A stretch of DNA of 64,000 nucleotides from Isoperla grammatica (lineage: Eukaryota > Arthropoda > Insecta > Plecoptera > Perlodidae): the NCBI GenBank assembly GCA_945910005.1, contig OX246741.1, forward strand, positions 47,646,239 through 47,710,238, given 5' to 3'. Shown here in pieces: positions 24,802-37,213 of the stretch (position 1 is the first letter of the stretch; each line of letters starts with the position of its first letter). A model generated the notes under the pieces. That model worked only from the letters and a program-made list of their open reading frames with translations. It was not told the DNA's origin and did not search any database. Position numbers and translations under genes: made by a program.

Positions 24802-26937
24802 ATGTCTAACGTTAATAACACACAGATCGACAATGGGATCGAACTACTGTACCAAGCTAGTCAAGAGGGTCAAACTCAACAACCTCCCGGCAGGCTTAGG
24901 CCTACATCTGATTCAGTCGAAGAAATAAACCAAGGTACGATGACTGTAGAAGCCATGATGCAGCTCATGATTGAACAAAACAGAAGAAAAGATGAACAGA
25001 TGACAATAATGCTAAATGCACTAACGGTAAGGCCTAGAGAACCCGAATATAGGGTCATGCCCGATTTGCATAAGAGCATTCCATGTTTTGATGGAGAAGG
25101 ATCCAGTTCGAAAGCATCGTCATGGATACATTCTGTGGAAAGTACAGGTGAGATCCACAAATGGAACGATTCGTTCATACTTGAGAGTGCACGTACCCAT
25201 CTTGTTGGGGCAGCATCACATTGGTATCGCTATAGGAAATTCCACAACTGGACAGATTTCGTCAGCCAGTTTAGAGCGACATTTGTAGGTGGATCAAGCT
25301 TACCGGAACGCTGGAAGCTGATGCAGCAACGTGTACAAGTGCATGGTGAAAGCACAAGTGCGTATTTCCACGAAAAGATTGCCCTGTGTCACGATGTCAA
25401 CCTGGACTTTAACGAAACAAAGTCGCAAGTCTTAATCGGACTATGGTCACGTGATTTGTGCGACATGTTGATGGCGAGATATCATGCAAACGCCGATCAG
25501 CTACTTCAAGATGTACGTTATTTCGAAGAAATCCATAAAGAAAGAGTTGAACGAATTCCACGACGAGAGAAGGCAGCGCCACAGCCAGCTCAACCACGAT
25601 TAATGGAGACCAGCGTTAAACGGACGGATGGACCATTCATGAAGACGGAGGCTTCAGCGATGAAGACGGAACCCAAGATAAGTACTAAAGCAACGCCAAG
25701 CTCTTTTAACGGTGCGGACGTAAAGTGTTTTAATTGCAATAAAATGGGACACATTTCAAGAGATTGCATGGAGGCACGACGCCCATTTAAATGTATCGAA
25801 TGTGGGATGGAAGGCCACACGAAGAAATACTGTAATAATAAGCAACCCGAGTCAGTAAGTCTTATAACGTTGGACGACCAAGGAAGTAACACTTCAAAGT
25901 ATGTGAAAACGGCTAAAATTGAAAACTACGAGCTACAAGCCCTGATTGATCCCGGAAGCTCAACGTGTACCATCCAAGCATCAGCAGCCATCCGATGCCA
26001 GTTGAAGATTCAACCAACAACGTCAACGCTAGTCGGATTTGGAATCGCAGACAACCTCACGAAGCCGATAGGACAATCAATTGTTAAAGTTGAAATAGAT
26101 GGAATTGTCGGCGAAGAAGTTGGAGTTCTTGTTGTTCCAGACCAGGCGCAGCCAACGGAAATGTTAATAGGTAGGACCTGGTTGGATCAACCAACAATTG
26201 CTTACGCGAGAATTGATGAACAATTTATAATAGGCTACCGTACCGAAGAACCGTTCTCGACCATGACGGTAGACTTGTCAAATCGAGTTAATTTACGACC
26301 AGTCGCGAGTAAAGTTGTACTTGCGGCAAATTCTATGAACTTTCTACAAGTACGGTCGGAATTGACGCAAGACTTTACCATGGTTTGCGACCAAGACGAT
26401 TTTCATCAAGTGTTTTCTATTATCGGAGGTCAAACGATTGTACCAATTATGAACAGCAGCGACAAGGAAATAACTCTAACCGACAAAAGTTTTGTGGCGC
26501 GAGGCCGAGTTATTGAAAACTGTACGACTACGAACAACATTTTGCACGACGAGGGCAAGCGTCTGCCGTTTCGTCCTATCGACCTTGAAGATCTAAATAT
26601 CGATTACAGTGTCAGTCAGCTACAAGCTACCGAGTTACTGGAATTGGTGAACGAGTACAGAGACTGCTTCTCTCTGACACTAGAAGAGTTGGGGTGTACC
26701 AACTTAGCGACCATGCAGATTGTCGAAGAACCCGGAAGTAAACCAGTTGCCAGTTGCCCTTACAAAACGAACGCAGCCGAGCGCGTGACGATACGCGGAA
26801 TTGTAAAAGAATGGAAGGAGGCAGGTGTTGTGACAGAAACTACATCGCCCTATGCAAGCCCGGTACTTCTTGTCAAGAAGAAGACGGGAGAACAACGCTT
26901 GTATTTGTATTTGTTACTTTATGATTTGCCTATGTAA
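24802..26937 (+). CDS. Gag-protease polyprotein of Ty3/gypsy-like retrotransposon, truncated in RT
   Basis: A 711-residue ORF. It has a Gag region, two CCHC zinc knuckles (about residues 309-322, CFNCNKMGHISRDC, and 332-345, CIECGMEGHTKKYC), and a retropepsin-like region (about 380, ALIDPGSSTCTI, with a later LIGRTWLD near 450). It then shows the start of reverse transcriptase (AGVVTETTSPYASPVLLVKK near 673-692). Just after KTGEQRL the frame runs into an unrelated YLYLLLYDLPM and a stop. RT catalytic motifs, RNase H and integrase are absent. The protease has DPG where DTG or DSG is usual. The intact 2.1-kb frame and matching LTRs suggest a young, internally deleted element dependent on others for reverse transcription and integration. 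Confidence 0.92.
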   Translation: MSNVNNTQIDNGIELLYQASQEGQTQQPPGRLRPTSDSVEEINQGTMTVEAMMQLMIEQNRRKDEQMTIMLNALTVRPREPEYRVMPDLHKSIPCFDGEGSSSKASSWIHSVESTGEIHKWNDSFILESARTHLVGAASHWYRYRKFHNWTDFVSQFRATFVGGSSLPERWKLMQQRVQVHGESTSAYFHEKIALCHDVNLDFNETKSQVLIGLWSRDLCDMLMARYHANADQLLQDVRYFEEIHKERVERIPRREKAAPQPAQPRLMETSVKRTDGPFMKTEASAMKTEPKISTKATPSSFNGADVKCFNCNKMGHISRDCMEARRPFKCIECGMEGHTKKYCNNKQPESVSLITLDDQGSNTSKYVKTAKIENYELQALIDPGSSTCTIQASAAIRCQLKIQPTTSTLVGFGIADNLTKPIGQSIVKVEIDGIVGEEVGVLVVPDQAQPTEMLIGRTWLDQPTIAYARIDEQFIIGYRTEEPFSTMTVDLSNRVNLRPVASKVVLAANSMNFLQVRSELTQDFTMVCDQDDFHQVFSIIGGQTIVPIMNSSDKEITLTDKSFVARGRVIENCTTTNNILHDEGKRLPFRPIDLEDLNIDYSVSQLQATELLELVNEYRDCFSLTLEELGCTNLATMQIVEEPGSKPVASCPYKTNAAERVTIRGIVKEWKEAGVVTETTSPYASPVLLVKKKTGEQRLYLYLLLYDLPM

Positions 26938-26986
26938 CGTCAATATTTTTATTATCGAGGCCGATAATAATTGCAGAATGGCCGAA

Positions 26987-27180
26987 TGTTAGAAATACAT
27001 ATTTAAGATTTGAAATCGCCAAGGCGCTGAGCGGGTCAACAATAGTAACGACGCGGAGTCGGTTGTTATCTATGGCCTAGTGGGTCTGTATGATGGTGTT
27101 TTTTTTAAAGTAAATAAAGAAATATCGTAATCCTGACTGAGTGTATTATATTTTAAGTGAATCAAAGTTTCTTTTTAACA
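26987..27180 (+). repeat. 3' LTR of gypsy-like retrotransposon
   Basis: 194 bp, by eye identical to the 5' LTR. The internal region between the LTRs is only about 2.5 kb because most of pol is gone. The sequence before this LTR is not an obvious polypurine tract. Confidence 0.92.
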
Positions 27181-27241
27181 GTAATATAAGAGCTGGAACC
27201 GGTTCCGAATTTTATTACCGGATGTCATCCCTAGCAAATTG

Positions 27242-29760
27242 TGAAAATTGTTTAGTTAAATACGGCTTTTAAAATTTTTGTGCAGATTATGAATCCCATC
27301 AGTAAATCTTAAAACGGCAAGCCACCATTTTAATCAGGACACGTTTTAGATGTACAAACAACAAATAACACACAACAAACACAAACAAAAGAAGACAATA
27401 AAAGCCAAAACAAAAACACAAAACAAAATAAACAAAACAAAATAAACAAAACAAAATAAATACACATCCACAAAAAACAAAACAAACACCAAACAAAAAA
27501 CAAGATATCTGCCTCCCGGCCTATAATATTACGTAACACGACTTGGTGACGCTTTTCGAACTTTCCACCCCCAACGCACCCCCACACCACGCCTATTCAC
27601 TTTTACTGGACCATGTTCATAACTGAAATTTTCTCAGCTTTCCGATGGCGTTTTTGGATTTTCCATTTTCCCCCTCGTTTTTTGGGTCAAAGGTGGAAAA
27701 ATGCGGATTTTTCTCGATTTCGTGTTTTTTATTCCGGCGCCCATCCCCCCCCCCCCAGTTAACGTTTCCACGTTTTGTCGCTACAGTATCCCACGCTTAC
27801 CCTTTGGCTAGACGAGGGTATTTTTTTCATCCCCCCCCCCCCCCCCCCGATGTGTTTTATCTGCAATGGCATGGAATTTTGGCGACCCCATTTTGCGGTA
27901 TTCGACCCCTCTCGCACAAAACATTTTTTTGTTTTTTTTTGTTTCTTTCATCTTAAAGCCAATTAAATGGCACAACTTCTGGTGTGCTTTACACTAATGA
28001 CATGTGTCCGGTTCGAAAGTGACGGGCACCCAAACACGAAACTTTTTCGAAAACGGCGATTTGCCGGATTTGGTACGTTTTTAGCATGTCACATTCAAAC
28101 GGCTCTGCCCGTCGACACGAACAAGATTTACCATTTGTTTTTGTTTCGTTACCGTTGATTACCGTCTGGGTAAATCGTGTACATTTGGTAGTGCGCGGTA
28201 CACAAGTCATTGGATACCACTTTTTTTCCACATGTTTTTGTTTTCAACTTTTTTGACTTTTTCATTGTAAAGAACCTGTTCTATCTCAGGGAAACACCGG
28301 TCAGATTTTTGAATTTCGTCCCGGATCCTTAGATATGGGCACTTTTCCATTTTTTCTACATGGTTTCAGTTTTGATTTTTCTAGGTCAAGTTGGTACTTC
28401 CGAAATGGGTTTTTTTTTCTTTGTTCCGATGCTGAACACTTGCCCGTACAGAGGCATGAAAAAACATTTTCGAAGAGTCACCCCCCCACCGAATGAGACG
28501 TTCCCGAAACGCATTTTTCACAGCGATAAAAAACACGCGTACAAAATTTTTGTTTCGTATATTCAAAGTGTTTTAAATATGCCATCCAATACATTGTTTT
28601 GTTTAGTTTTACTAATTGGACATTTGTCTATCTGAAAACGTTACTTTTAAAAATTAGACTTTACGGGTGTCCGAGTTATGGTGCTTTAACGGATTTCATC
28701 CGTAGCTAATTTTTGCCGGTATTTGTCTATGGGAATTTTTCAATGTCTTAAAAAAGCATGTTAGAATTTTTTCTAATTTTTCGTTTTCATTTTTCTGGTG
28801 TACGGGACTATTGCCAACATAATGAACGTACGTTTCAGCTATTTTTGGGTGATTATGGTTATTTTTGTAATTTTGATTTTTAAATTCATTTTAGAAGTGT
28901 CCCGTTTTGAAATCGGGCAACCCATTTTGGTATCATCTGAGAGAACGTTTTAATACCTTTTATATCATGTGCATTTCATTGACCACACGTTTTCCGGGAC
29001 GTACCGGTAAGCTTTTGAACGTTCGGAAACGTGCGGAAATTTCAACTCTGTTGTTTTTGACCGCCCAAAGTACGAATTTGTTACGAATTTTTTCGGAATT
29101 TTTCGCCGGCATTTGTTTTCCCTATTCTTTATTAATTATGTTTAGTTCTTACTTGATGAAAAAAGCTCAAAACATGACGACGGGGGGGGGGGGGGGGGGG
29201 GGGGTGCCGTATACATCGATGTAATCTGAAGGAAATCAACTTTTCCTCGTTTTCGACACACACTTTTGTCTTTGATGGCTTCCTGTGGGCGACAAGTATG
29301 ACTTACAGACTCTGTGTTAACTTTTTTAGAAAGCGTGATTCAATATGAAATATTAGAGTTCTTTAAATCACCGAAAAATCTCAACCCGGACTTTTTATAC
29401 GCGCCCGTGTTCCACGATGCGTAACGGATAAATTGCCCAATGTTGTAGCATAGTATATAGAGTTCAAGAGTCAAGTGTTATAAGGGTCCGCAATTCGAAT
29501 CCCACAATTTCAAGTGTCTTTTTTTACTCAAGTACCCACGACAGTTTTACATGATTTTATGTAATTTTTGTACTTTAATTTTTTTCTCTTTTTTCAGAAT
29601 CCCACAATTTTCAAGTATCTACGACAGTTTTACATGAAATGTACATAGGGGTACTTGAAACATTTTCTTCTACTTTAAAATTTCTTGACATGAAAATAAT
29701 TTTTTTTCAAATTTTTCTTTTCTTTTTTCCACCTTTTAAGTTTTCCCCAACAAGGACTGT
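27242..29760. other. Low-complexity T-rich region without genes
   Basis: 27360-27500 is a (AAACAAAACA)-type A-rich tract. 27600-29750 is strongly T-rich on the plus strand with poly-C (27748-27758, 27826-27848) and poly-G (about 29181-29203) runs. ORFs here have the composition of low-complexity sequence. A weak tRNA-like B box (CAATTCGAATCCC near 29495) precedes a T run. Nothing coding is supported. Confidence 0.5.
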
Positions 29761-29947
29761 CCCAAAAAGTGACGTCAAACAGCGGCTCAAGGCCGCAGAA
29801 CGTCTTGTATCACAATAATATCCAGCACTATTTTCAACTGCGGAATGAAATCTTCAGCAGTTTGTTGCTAAATTTGGCCACATATAGCGCTGTATGTACT
29901 AACACACGGTGCCTATAGGGAACTTGCAACTGAAGTCACAGCCGAAC

Positions 29948-30186
29948 TACAACAATGTAACAAATGAATCAAACTGATGGACAAACAACGAGCTGTCAAA
30001 ATAATAAAATTGCAACATTATGCAGAAAACGAGGTATGGCGATATTAACTGCTCACCAGTTAAACCGTTTAATGATGGGCAACCAAGTTGTGAAAGTTTT
30101 GTATGTTTCTTGTTTGTTTTCAAAATCAGAATATTTTATTGTTTGACAGCTTTTTGTTTGTCCATCAATTCATTTCATTTGTTGTA
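29948..30186. mobile_element. Foldback MITE
   Basis: TACAACAATGTAACAAATGA and TGATGGACAAACAACGAGCT at the left face complementary AGCTTTTTGTTTGTCCATCA and TCATTTCATTTGTTGTA at the right. Non-coding. Confidence 0.6.
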
Positions 30187-31880
30187 TTGTTATAAAGCAA
30201 GCTTGCAAGCACAAGACCCAATTCCAAAAATAGCCATGTTGCCGTGTTTTGTTTCGGACAAACATTGAATGTGCACCAATCAAAGAAAGATACAACAATG
30301 GAGTTGCCTAGCAACACGTTTGTCTGCGTGTGATTTATTACACAAGCGCCACTGGGCTGTTCAAAGGGCCACTTGGACACTCTTGGGCTTTTTGGCATCC
30401 CTTCATTATGCATGTACACATGTCGATTCACTTTTCAGCATCTGTCGCCACAAATTATTGAAGCCTACATACAGACAGCCAAAGCTTGCAAGCAGATTCA
30501 CGACTAGGCCTAGTTGAACTGTTAACATTCTCACCATGCTGTTAGCACTGGGCACCTTTAAGCACATGCACGTGCAAATGTGTGATAGCAGTGGGGCACG
30601 ATAGTGGGGAATCTTCCATATTTGGCGTTTGCCATTCACCTTTCGGCAATCCTGAAGCAAAGCTGCCACTGTGGGCCTACTCTATAAGTCTATAACTAAC
30701 TGATAAACGAACCAGCGAGGTCTTTTATTTATGTAAATCATAATAAACCCATGGTGGCTTACTATGAAAACTGCACTTCACACATATATAAATAAATAAT
30801 AATAATACTGCCTTTATTTGCAAACAGGATATCAAAATCCCACTAGTGCAAACATAATACAATACAATAAATACACACAGGAGACAGTAGTAAATAAATC
30901 AAGGGTACAGTAGTAGGGCATAAAGATATCTTCTCTATCAACACGTCTTTGGGTTAGTGTGTTAGTTCCTGGTTGTGTGAACTTGGCAAGTATGAGATTC
31001 AATATGTGAGACCGTATGACAGATAGAGGGCGCTGTGAGCAATGACGTTCAGTTTGCCTATTGTATTTAGCTAAACTTCAGTTAAGTGCTCCAAATGATA
31101 CATTTCTAACACATTATTTACAGTAATTTTGATTATAGACATATTTAAGCACTTAAAACTTAATTATTAATAAGTTTTATGTAACTAAAATAACAATCAG
31201 CTGAAGAATCCAAAAAAACAAGTGAAACCTGGTACAATGGTTGATGGAATAACACAGTCTGCCACACTCTTTGCGCGCGGGTAAGGGTCAGCCGTCCCAC
31301 AGCCATCTGTATTTACACGACATCATTATTGCATACTGACATTTGTGTGAACAGGAACGCTCACAGCGCTGCTGTCATTCGGTCTCCCATAGGCATTTGT
31401 TTTGTTATCTCTTATTTCCTATTGAAACTTGTATCGGCACCGCGATCAAGTAACTTTGGTCGATAGCGATGAAAATTGTACGCTTGAATGATCGTAGCTC
31501 TCGAATGCAATGATGTACCTGTAGTTAGGTAACGCTATTTAACGTTGAACACTCATCCCGGGGACGACGATTAGCTAAAGTTGCAAAAATATGGGACGTA
31601 AAATCCAAATATCATAACAAATATCGTGTGCGCTCTCGATCGCTGGACACCCAGCCATCACAGCTTTTGACACCAAGAAATGGCGGAAACGCCAGTGTTT
31701 AGGCTACACGAGTTTATCTCACAAAACTGAGGTAGGACAGTTTAGTTTTCAAACGTTGATCTTAAGTTTTCTAATGACAGCAATCCACGCTATGTCCTGT
31801 CAGACTTTGAGACCCGATTAGATTAAACACTTAAGGCTGCAGATGGGTCATAACTGCCCGGTGGCAACTGTCTAAACTTC
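30187..31880. other. Intergenic DNA
   Basis: I see no supported gene. At 30790-30860 is a short AATAATAATACTGCCTTTATTTG segment like LINE 3' ends. The rest is unremarkable AT-rich sequence. Confidence 0.4.
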
Positions 31881-32952
31881 CACCCACCCTCCCTCATCAC
31901 TTCCTATCCTTCAATCTATTTCTAAATTCCCTTACTGATTTGTACTCAACAACCTCCTCGGGTAACTCATTCCATTCTCTGACTGCTCTCTCAACAAATC
32001 CAAACGTACCCAGATCACTTCTTACCACCTGTCGTTGAGACTTCCATTTATGATCCCCCCTTCCTCTGTATACTTCTTGCAATCTGCTCCGGGTTTCCCC
32101 CACCCTATTTTCCCCCTAGCTGCTTTGTATGGATTACCCATCCTATCACTCGTCCGTCTCTCCTCTAAAGACTCCCACCACAGCATCACCATCATTGCAA
32201 TAACGCCATCATAAACCCTCGTCGCATTCCGGCCCCTAACATATTTCCCTCATGCCTCCATCGCCTAACTTGTCCTATAACCTTCCTTGCTGCCCTATGC
32301 TGCACCTTCTCCAGCTCCAAGAACTCCTCTTCCTATATGGATCCCACACCACCCCCCCCCCCATATTCCAAAATAGGCCAAACCACTGCCTTGTAGGCCT
32401 TATCCTTTACCTCCCTACTAGTTCCCTTTAGATCTCTCATGACAAACCTTAGGGTTATGTATCCCTTCCTTACACTCTCTTGCACCTGGTCCTCCCATCC
32501 CATATCTTTGACCAATACAATCCCCAAGTAGGCTACTTATACTTCTTTACCTTCACTAGGGCCTACATCGAATAATCGGAAACCGGTTTGAAACCGGTTA
32601 CGTAGGAAACCGGTTTTCATTTCGTAAACCGGTTTTTCGAAAATAAAAAAATCACGTTTTTTAAATACGCCGCGCTTTCCCGTGGAACACTAGGCGCATT
32701 CGGTATGCAGGTCCGGGTGTCGTGTGTCGAGTGTCGAGTGCCGACTCGACACTCGACACTTGCTTAACGCAGCGCTTTTCATCTCGCTTTTCACTCACCA
32801 GTCACTTTGTTCGGCAGCCGCGTCTCCCCCCCCCCTCCAACCGCTCCCAACCAACAGCGCAACAAGCCTGGCCAGTACTCAACTTCCCGAATACGCGCGG
32901 ACATCATAATGTGTGTTTGTCGTGAGAGCTGTTTAGTGCAGCGTCGGCGGGG

Positions 32953-32985
<33 letters not shown>

Positions 32986-33560
32986 ATAATACACACACAA
33001 AATCAGTTTTTTTTTTTTGCATTTTTTGGAATATACACAACTTTTTTTTTTGCGTTTTTTTTTTTTTTTTTTTACCGGTTTTTAACCGGTTTTTTAAACG
33101 ATTATCCGGTTCGTAAAAATACTATTCGGTGTAGGCCCTAACCTTCACTAGAATTGACCCCACAAGAAAATACTCCCTCACATTCCTTTTTGATTTCTGC
33201 TTGTAAACCCAACCACTTTACATTTTCCCGCATTTAATCACATCCTATTAGTGCTAACCCAACCCTCTATCCTCTTCAAACCATCCTGCAACAGCTTAGC
33301 ATGGCCTCCACCCCCTAATCACGCTATACAGGACGCAATCATCAGCAACAACCTTAATCCCGACTCTATTCCTATATCATTAATAAACATTATAAACAAC
33401 AGTGGGCCCAGCACCAACCCCTGCGACACCCCCGATGTGACTCAATACTTGTTGATACACTATCCCCTCCCCCCCCTTACCCTCTGCAACCTATCTGCTA
33501 AAAAATGTCCTATCCACTGTACCACCTCCCTTATCTCCAATTCATGAATGGTACACCACA
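31880..33560 (-). pseudogene. CR1/L2-like LINE relic (reverse transcriptase C-terminal part)
   Basis: Minus-strand fragments match non-LTR retrotransposon RT. 32103-31897 contains LGTFGFVERAVREWNELPEE and VREFRNRL, the usual C-terminal block. 32527-32333 contains DMGWEDQVQESVRKGYITLR, DLKGTSREVKDKAYKAVVWP and ILEYGG. 33550-33250 reads in pieces as the upstream RT palm (EVVQWIGHFLADRL, GAGPTVVYN). Frames are broken by indels and a poly-C/G run, and a MITE (32557-33140) is inserted. An inactive, 5'-truncated copy. Confidence 0.8.
32557..33140. mobile_element. hAT MITE inserted in the LINE relic
   Basis: Ends TAGGGCCTACATCGAATAAT...ATTCGGTGTAGGCCCTA are flanked by a perfect 8-bp duplication ACCTTCAC (32549-32556, 33141-33148). 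The subterminal regions are rich in AACCGGTT. It contains a GTGTCGAGTGCCGACTCGACAC palindrome-like block and a 30-base G run (about 32953-32982). Confidence 0.86.
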
Positions 33561-36245
33561 AAATTGAAATGTGTTCTGAGCTCAGCTCATTGGTGCTAAC
33601 CATTGTGCAAATCACAAAATATTAATCAGTAAATCAATATCCCTCCCTAAAAAATAGCAAATCAAGGCACAACAACCATTTTGTTCATTTGACATGGACT
33701 GACCCAGAGGCAATGGAGCCATATTAGTGCCAAATTAGATTAAGTTAAGACTATCTTAGGCTTATATCTTTTTCATGAGAAACAACTCGTTTGTGGATAG
33801 GCCTATGCCAGAAATGAAATTCAACAATTTAACTTAATTTGCATTCCTGACCTACATATAAAATAATAGGCTATAAGCATATCGTAGGTCTAACGCAACT
33901 GACGAGTGGAACATGCTTTTAAAATGTTCAAGCAGTTCGACCACCATAATATGACACTGGAATGACTGCTCAGCGCTCGGATTACTTAACTGGACCGACT
34001 TGATGCTCCAATTTGTGCATGCCCTTCAAGCACCATGTCGAAAGCACATGCAGCACACCCACAACATTTAAAATATTTTAGGTAAATATCGTCAACTACG
34101 GTCCGCGCTCGAGAACGCAATTTTTGTTGGGAATAACACTGAGAATACTAGCCTGTAAACACTTTGTAAAATAATTTTTGTGTAATTTAACCACTTTTTC
34201 AATAACAAATATTTCATAGCATTCAGGTGATCGCTTCCGGAAAGTTGTTTTATTTCGAGATTGACGTTATTTCTGTTGCCATGAGGATGACACCTTCTAA
34301 AGAGAGAGAGAGATACGTTCACGAAGGACAACCAACCTCAAAGATCAACGAGACCCAATAATCTTAAACCTTCCAAACTTTTGTGGGATGTCAGATAGCT
34401 GGGCAAAGTCACTTTCAGGAGCAAATCTAACCTCTCCAATAACTGTTTACGTTGGTAGGCCTTCAGAACGTTGGCAGTCATGTCGTCATGTTATCAACAA
34501 GATTGATCTGTCAAAAACATCGAATTTCAGAGTACAAATATTGCACGGTTAGACCTCATATTTCAACTAAATTTTGTGACAAATAAAACATGGATAGGCC
34601 TACATCACTTATGCCTGGATAACATCTAAAGCTTCGAGATTTATTATAAACAGCGCGTAAATGGCGCGACCGTAGTGGCCGATAGTTACCACATTTTAAA
34701 GTTTAGTTCAAGGCTAGGTTAAGAGCCACATTTCAAATGATGTAGGAGTAGACCTAGGCTACCCTCATTCGAAAGCTAGGCCTAGCTTATATTCTAATGC
34801 CGTTTTCCAATGGTTGCACTGGATCGCAAAAAAGAACAATGCACAACAATACACCAGTGTGCACTCAGTGCAGGCCATTGGAAAACGCCATAAGCTGTGT
34901 GGATTAGCCTAGGCCTAGGCCCCCACCTTATTATTGCCAAGTAGGTTTAACCTACAGATGGCCCCTCCAAGTCTAGGCCTAGGCCTAGGCCACCTTACAC
35001 CTATACCAAAATTAACTGATCAGCCACTAGCTAGCCTAGGTCCAGGCACTATGGTCCCCTAGGCCTAGTTTCTCATGTAGGGTCTAGGCAAGGCTACAAA
35101 AACATAGGCTGGGCCTAGCTAGACCAACAGGCCTCGGCATAAGCCAGTTAGCTGTGCGGCCTGTGCCTAACCTAACTACACCTAGCCTAGGCTTAGAAGG
35201 CAATAACATTCTTTAACGGCCCACCCTTGTCTGGCTCAAGCGGCTCCGATCTAGGCCTAGGCCTAGGGCTTAGGGCCTAGCCTAGGCCCTACTCCATGGT
35301 AAATTAAATTAACAACTGAAAATACCAACAGAACGTGAGAACGAATGTGAATTTAACTAATAACCATTAGATTCCACCGGTAATGAGTTCAGTAATACAA
35401 TACGTGCAGATTGTTTCTCAAGATTCATCGGCCACCTTCATTGGGCTCCTTTCATTTTCTTTGGTCCAAGAGAAACACTTTTCACGCCCTACTCCTTGGC
35501 AAAAAGTTAATATTTCTCGTAACGAAAGTTGCCGTAATGAAATATTTCTAAGTAAACTATGATTTACTTATTAACTTAGCATTATTATGTTGTTATTGAT
35601 TGTATGAATTACCCTCAATAACGCGAATCATCTAGGCAGACTGCTTCCCTCATCATGGTTGGATGTCAGCCATTAGGCATAAAAAACACTGCTGCCGAGA
35701 TCAGGACGCGCGGCAAAACGAAGCTTCCCAGTTTCTTTTCTACAACGACCATATAGAGCTAATAATATGGTTTTAAATAAACAAAACACAAATAAAAGAA
35801 CTTTTGCAATTTTGTAAAACTTATATTATGCAATATAATTATAAAACATAGTGTAGAAAGAGAATAGAGAGATAACAAATTCAAAACGTTTTGGACACCA
35901 TCTTGGATGTAGAATAATACGTTAACTAGCCAAGTCAACAGAAAAACTATCAAAACGGTTGGTTACTTTTCTGCTCGTTTGTAATTTGCATGGTTGTTAG
36001 ACAATAAAACGCAGTTACTATTTAATGGATGTATATCCAAATATGAATAGTGTATCCACTTATTGTATTATTGTCTGGCCAAATATAGTTGCATAAGTAG
36101 TTGTCTACTTCCTGTATAGATGACGCTGGTAAAATTGGGTACCAAATTTTGAAACATGTGTATTTTTTTGGAAATTTATTTGGTTTAATTAAGGGCACTT
36201 CAACCAGTTAGGTGATGGATTGAATCAAATGTATCACACAGTAGA
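33561..36245. other. Intergenic DNA with CCTAGG-rich microrepeats
   Basis: 34798-34891 is a foldback MITE (ATGCCGTTTTCCAATGG... / ...CCATTGGAAAACGCCAT), related to 42611-42725 and to a half copy near 49140. 34900-35300 is dense in AGGCCTAGGCCT and CCTAGG. No gene is supported in the remainder. Confidence 0.55.
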
Positions 36246-37213
36246 TAGTAGAGGAGCAAAAGGTAACATTTAAGTTCTCGTGCGCCTTTCGTGAAAGAGT
36301 ATTGCGGTAAACGGTATTTTGTTACGGCATACCACACGAGTATCTTGCACCTACCTGGCACATCCTGGCACGCTGCAGAGGGCGCCAGGAGCGTCGTGAC
36401 GTCATAGACACGTTTTAATTAATAACTTTTGAACGGTTTATGTCACAGAAAATATCAAGTGGACAATTTTATGATGTCATACTAGATGAGCATTTATAAC
36501 CTATCTGCCACATTCGGGCAGACTGCAGAGGGCGCCAGGAGCGTCGTGACGTCATATACACGTTTGAACTAATAACGTTTGAACAGTTCATGTCACAGAA
36601 AATATGTAGGCGACAATTCTACTATAAAATACTATACGAGTATTTTGCACCTACCTGGCAAATCCTGGCACGCTGCAGAGGGCGCCAGGAGCGTTATGAC
36701 GTTATAGACACGTTTTAATTAATAACGTTTGAACGGTTCATGTCACAGAAAATGTCAAGGCAACAATTCTATTACGAGATACTATTTGAGTATTTTGCAC
36801 CTACTTGGCACATCGTGGCACGCTGCAGAGGGCGCCAGGAGCGTCGTGACGTCATACACTTTTCCATTAATAACTTTTGAACGGTTCATATCACAGAAAA
36901 TATCAAGTTGTAAATATTATAGACAATTTAAATACAAATCGATTGATATGTACCAATAGGGTAATCATTTAATATTTAAGAGAGATATTGCTAACAAATA
37001 AAAATAATTAGATGTGTATATGAAATGCAGGGCATCCCTCATCGTAATATCTATTTATAACTATTTCGGAGTTATAATTGTATCGCTGTGAAGGACTAAA
37101 TAATCGTAGTCATCCCAACATACCCATGGATATCTGTTGTTTAACAATAATAATAATAATTATTATTGTATACTAGTTACTATTCATAGACTGATTAGTA
37201 AAACTCACGTTTG

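Larger units (their letters stand above)
23884..27233 (+). mobile_element. hAT MITE (TAGGGATG family) interrupted by an LTR retrotransposon
   Basis: Ends TAGGGATGACATCGGGTACC...CCGGATGTCATCCCTA are flanked by a perfect 8-bp duplication GCAAATTG (23876-23883, 27234-27241). Without the nested gypsy-like element and its 4-bp duplication the MITE would be about 465 bp, the size of the complete copy at 19447-19909. Confidence 0.85.

Noticed and set aside
24876..25892. Minus-strand ORFs opposite gag
   Set aside because: Antisense shadows of the retrotransposon frame.
27330..27590. Hydrophobic Cys/Phe-rich minus-strand ORFs
   Set aside because: Translations of an A-rich (AAACAAAACA) low-complexity tract, giving phenylalanine- and cysteine-rich nonsense.
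32722..33000. Short ORFs with poly-Pro/poly-Gly
   Set aside because: They lie within a hAT MITE and derive from a 30-base G run.
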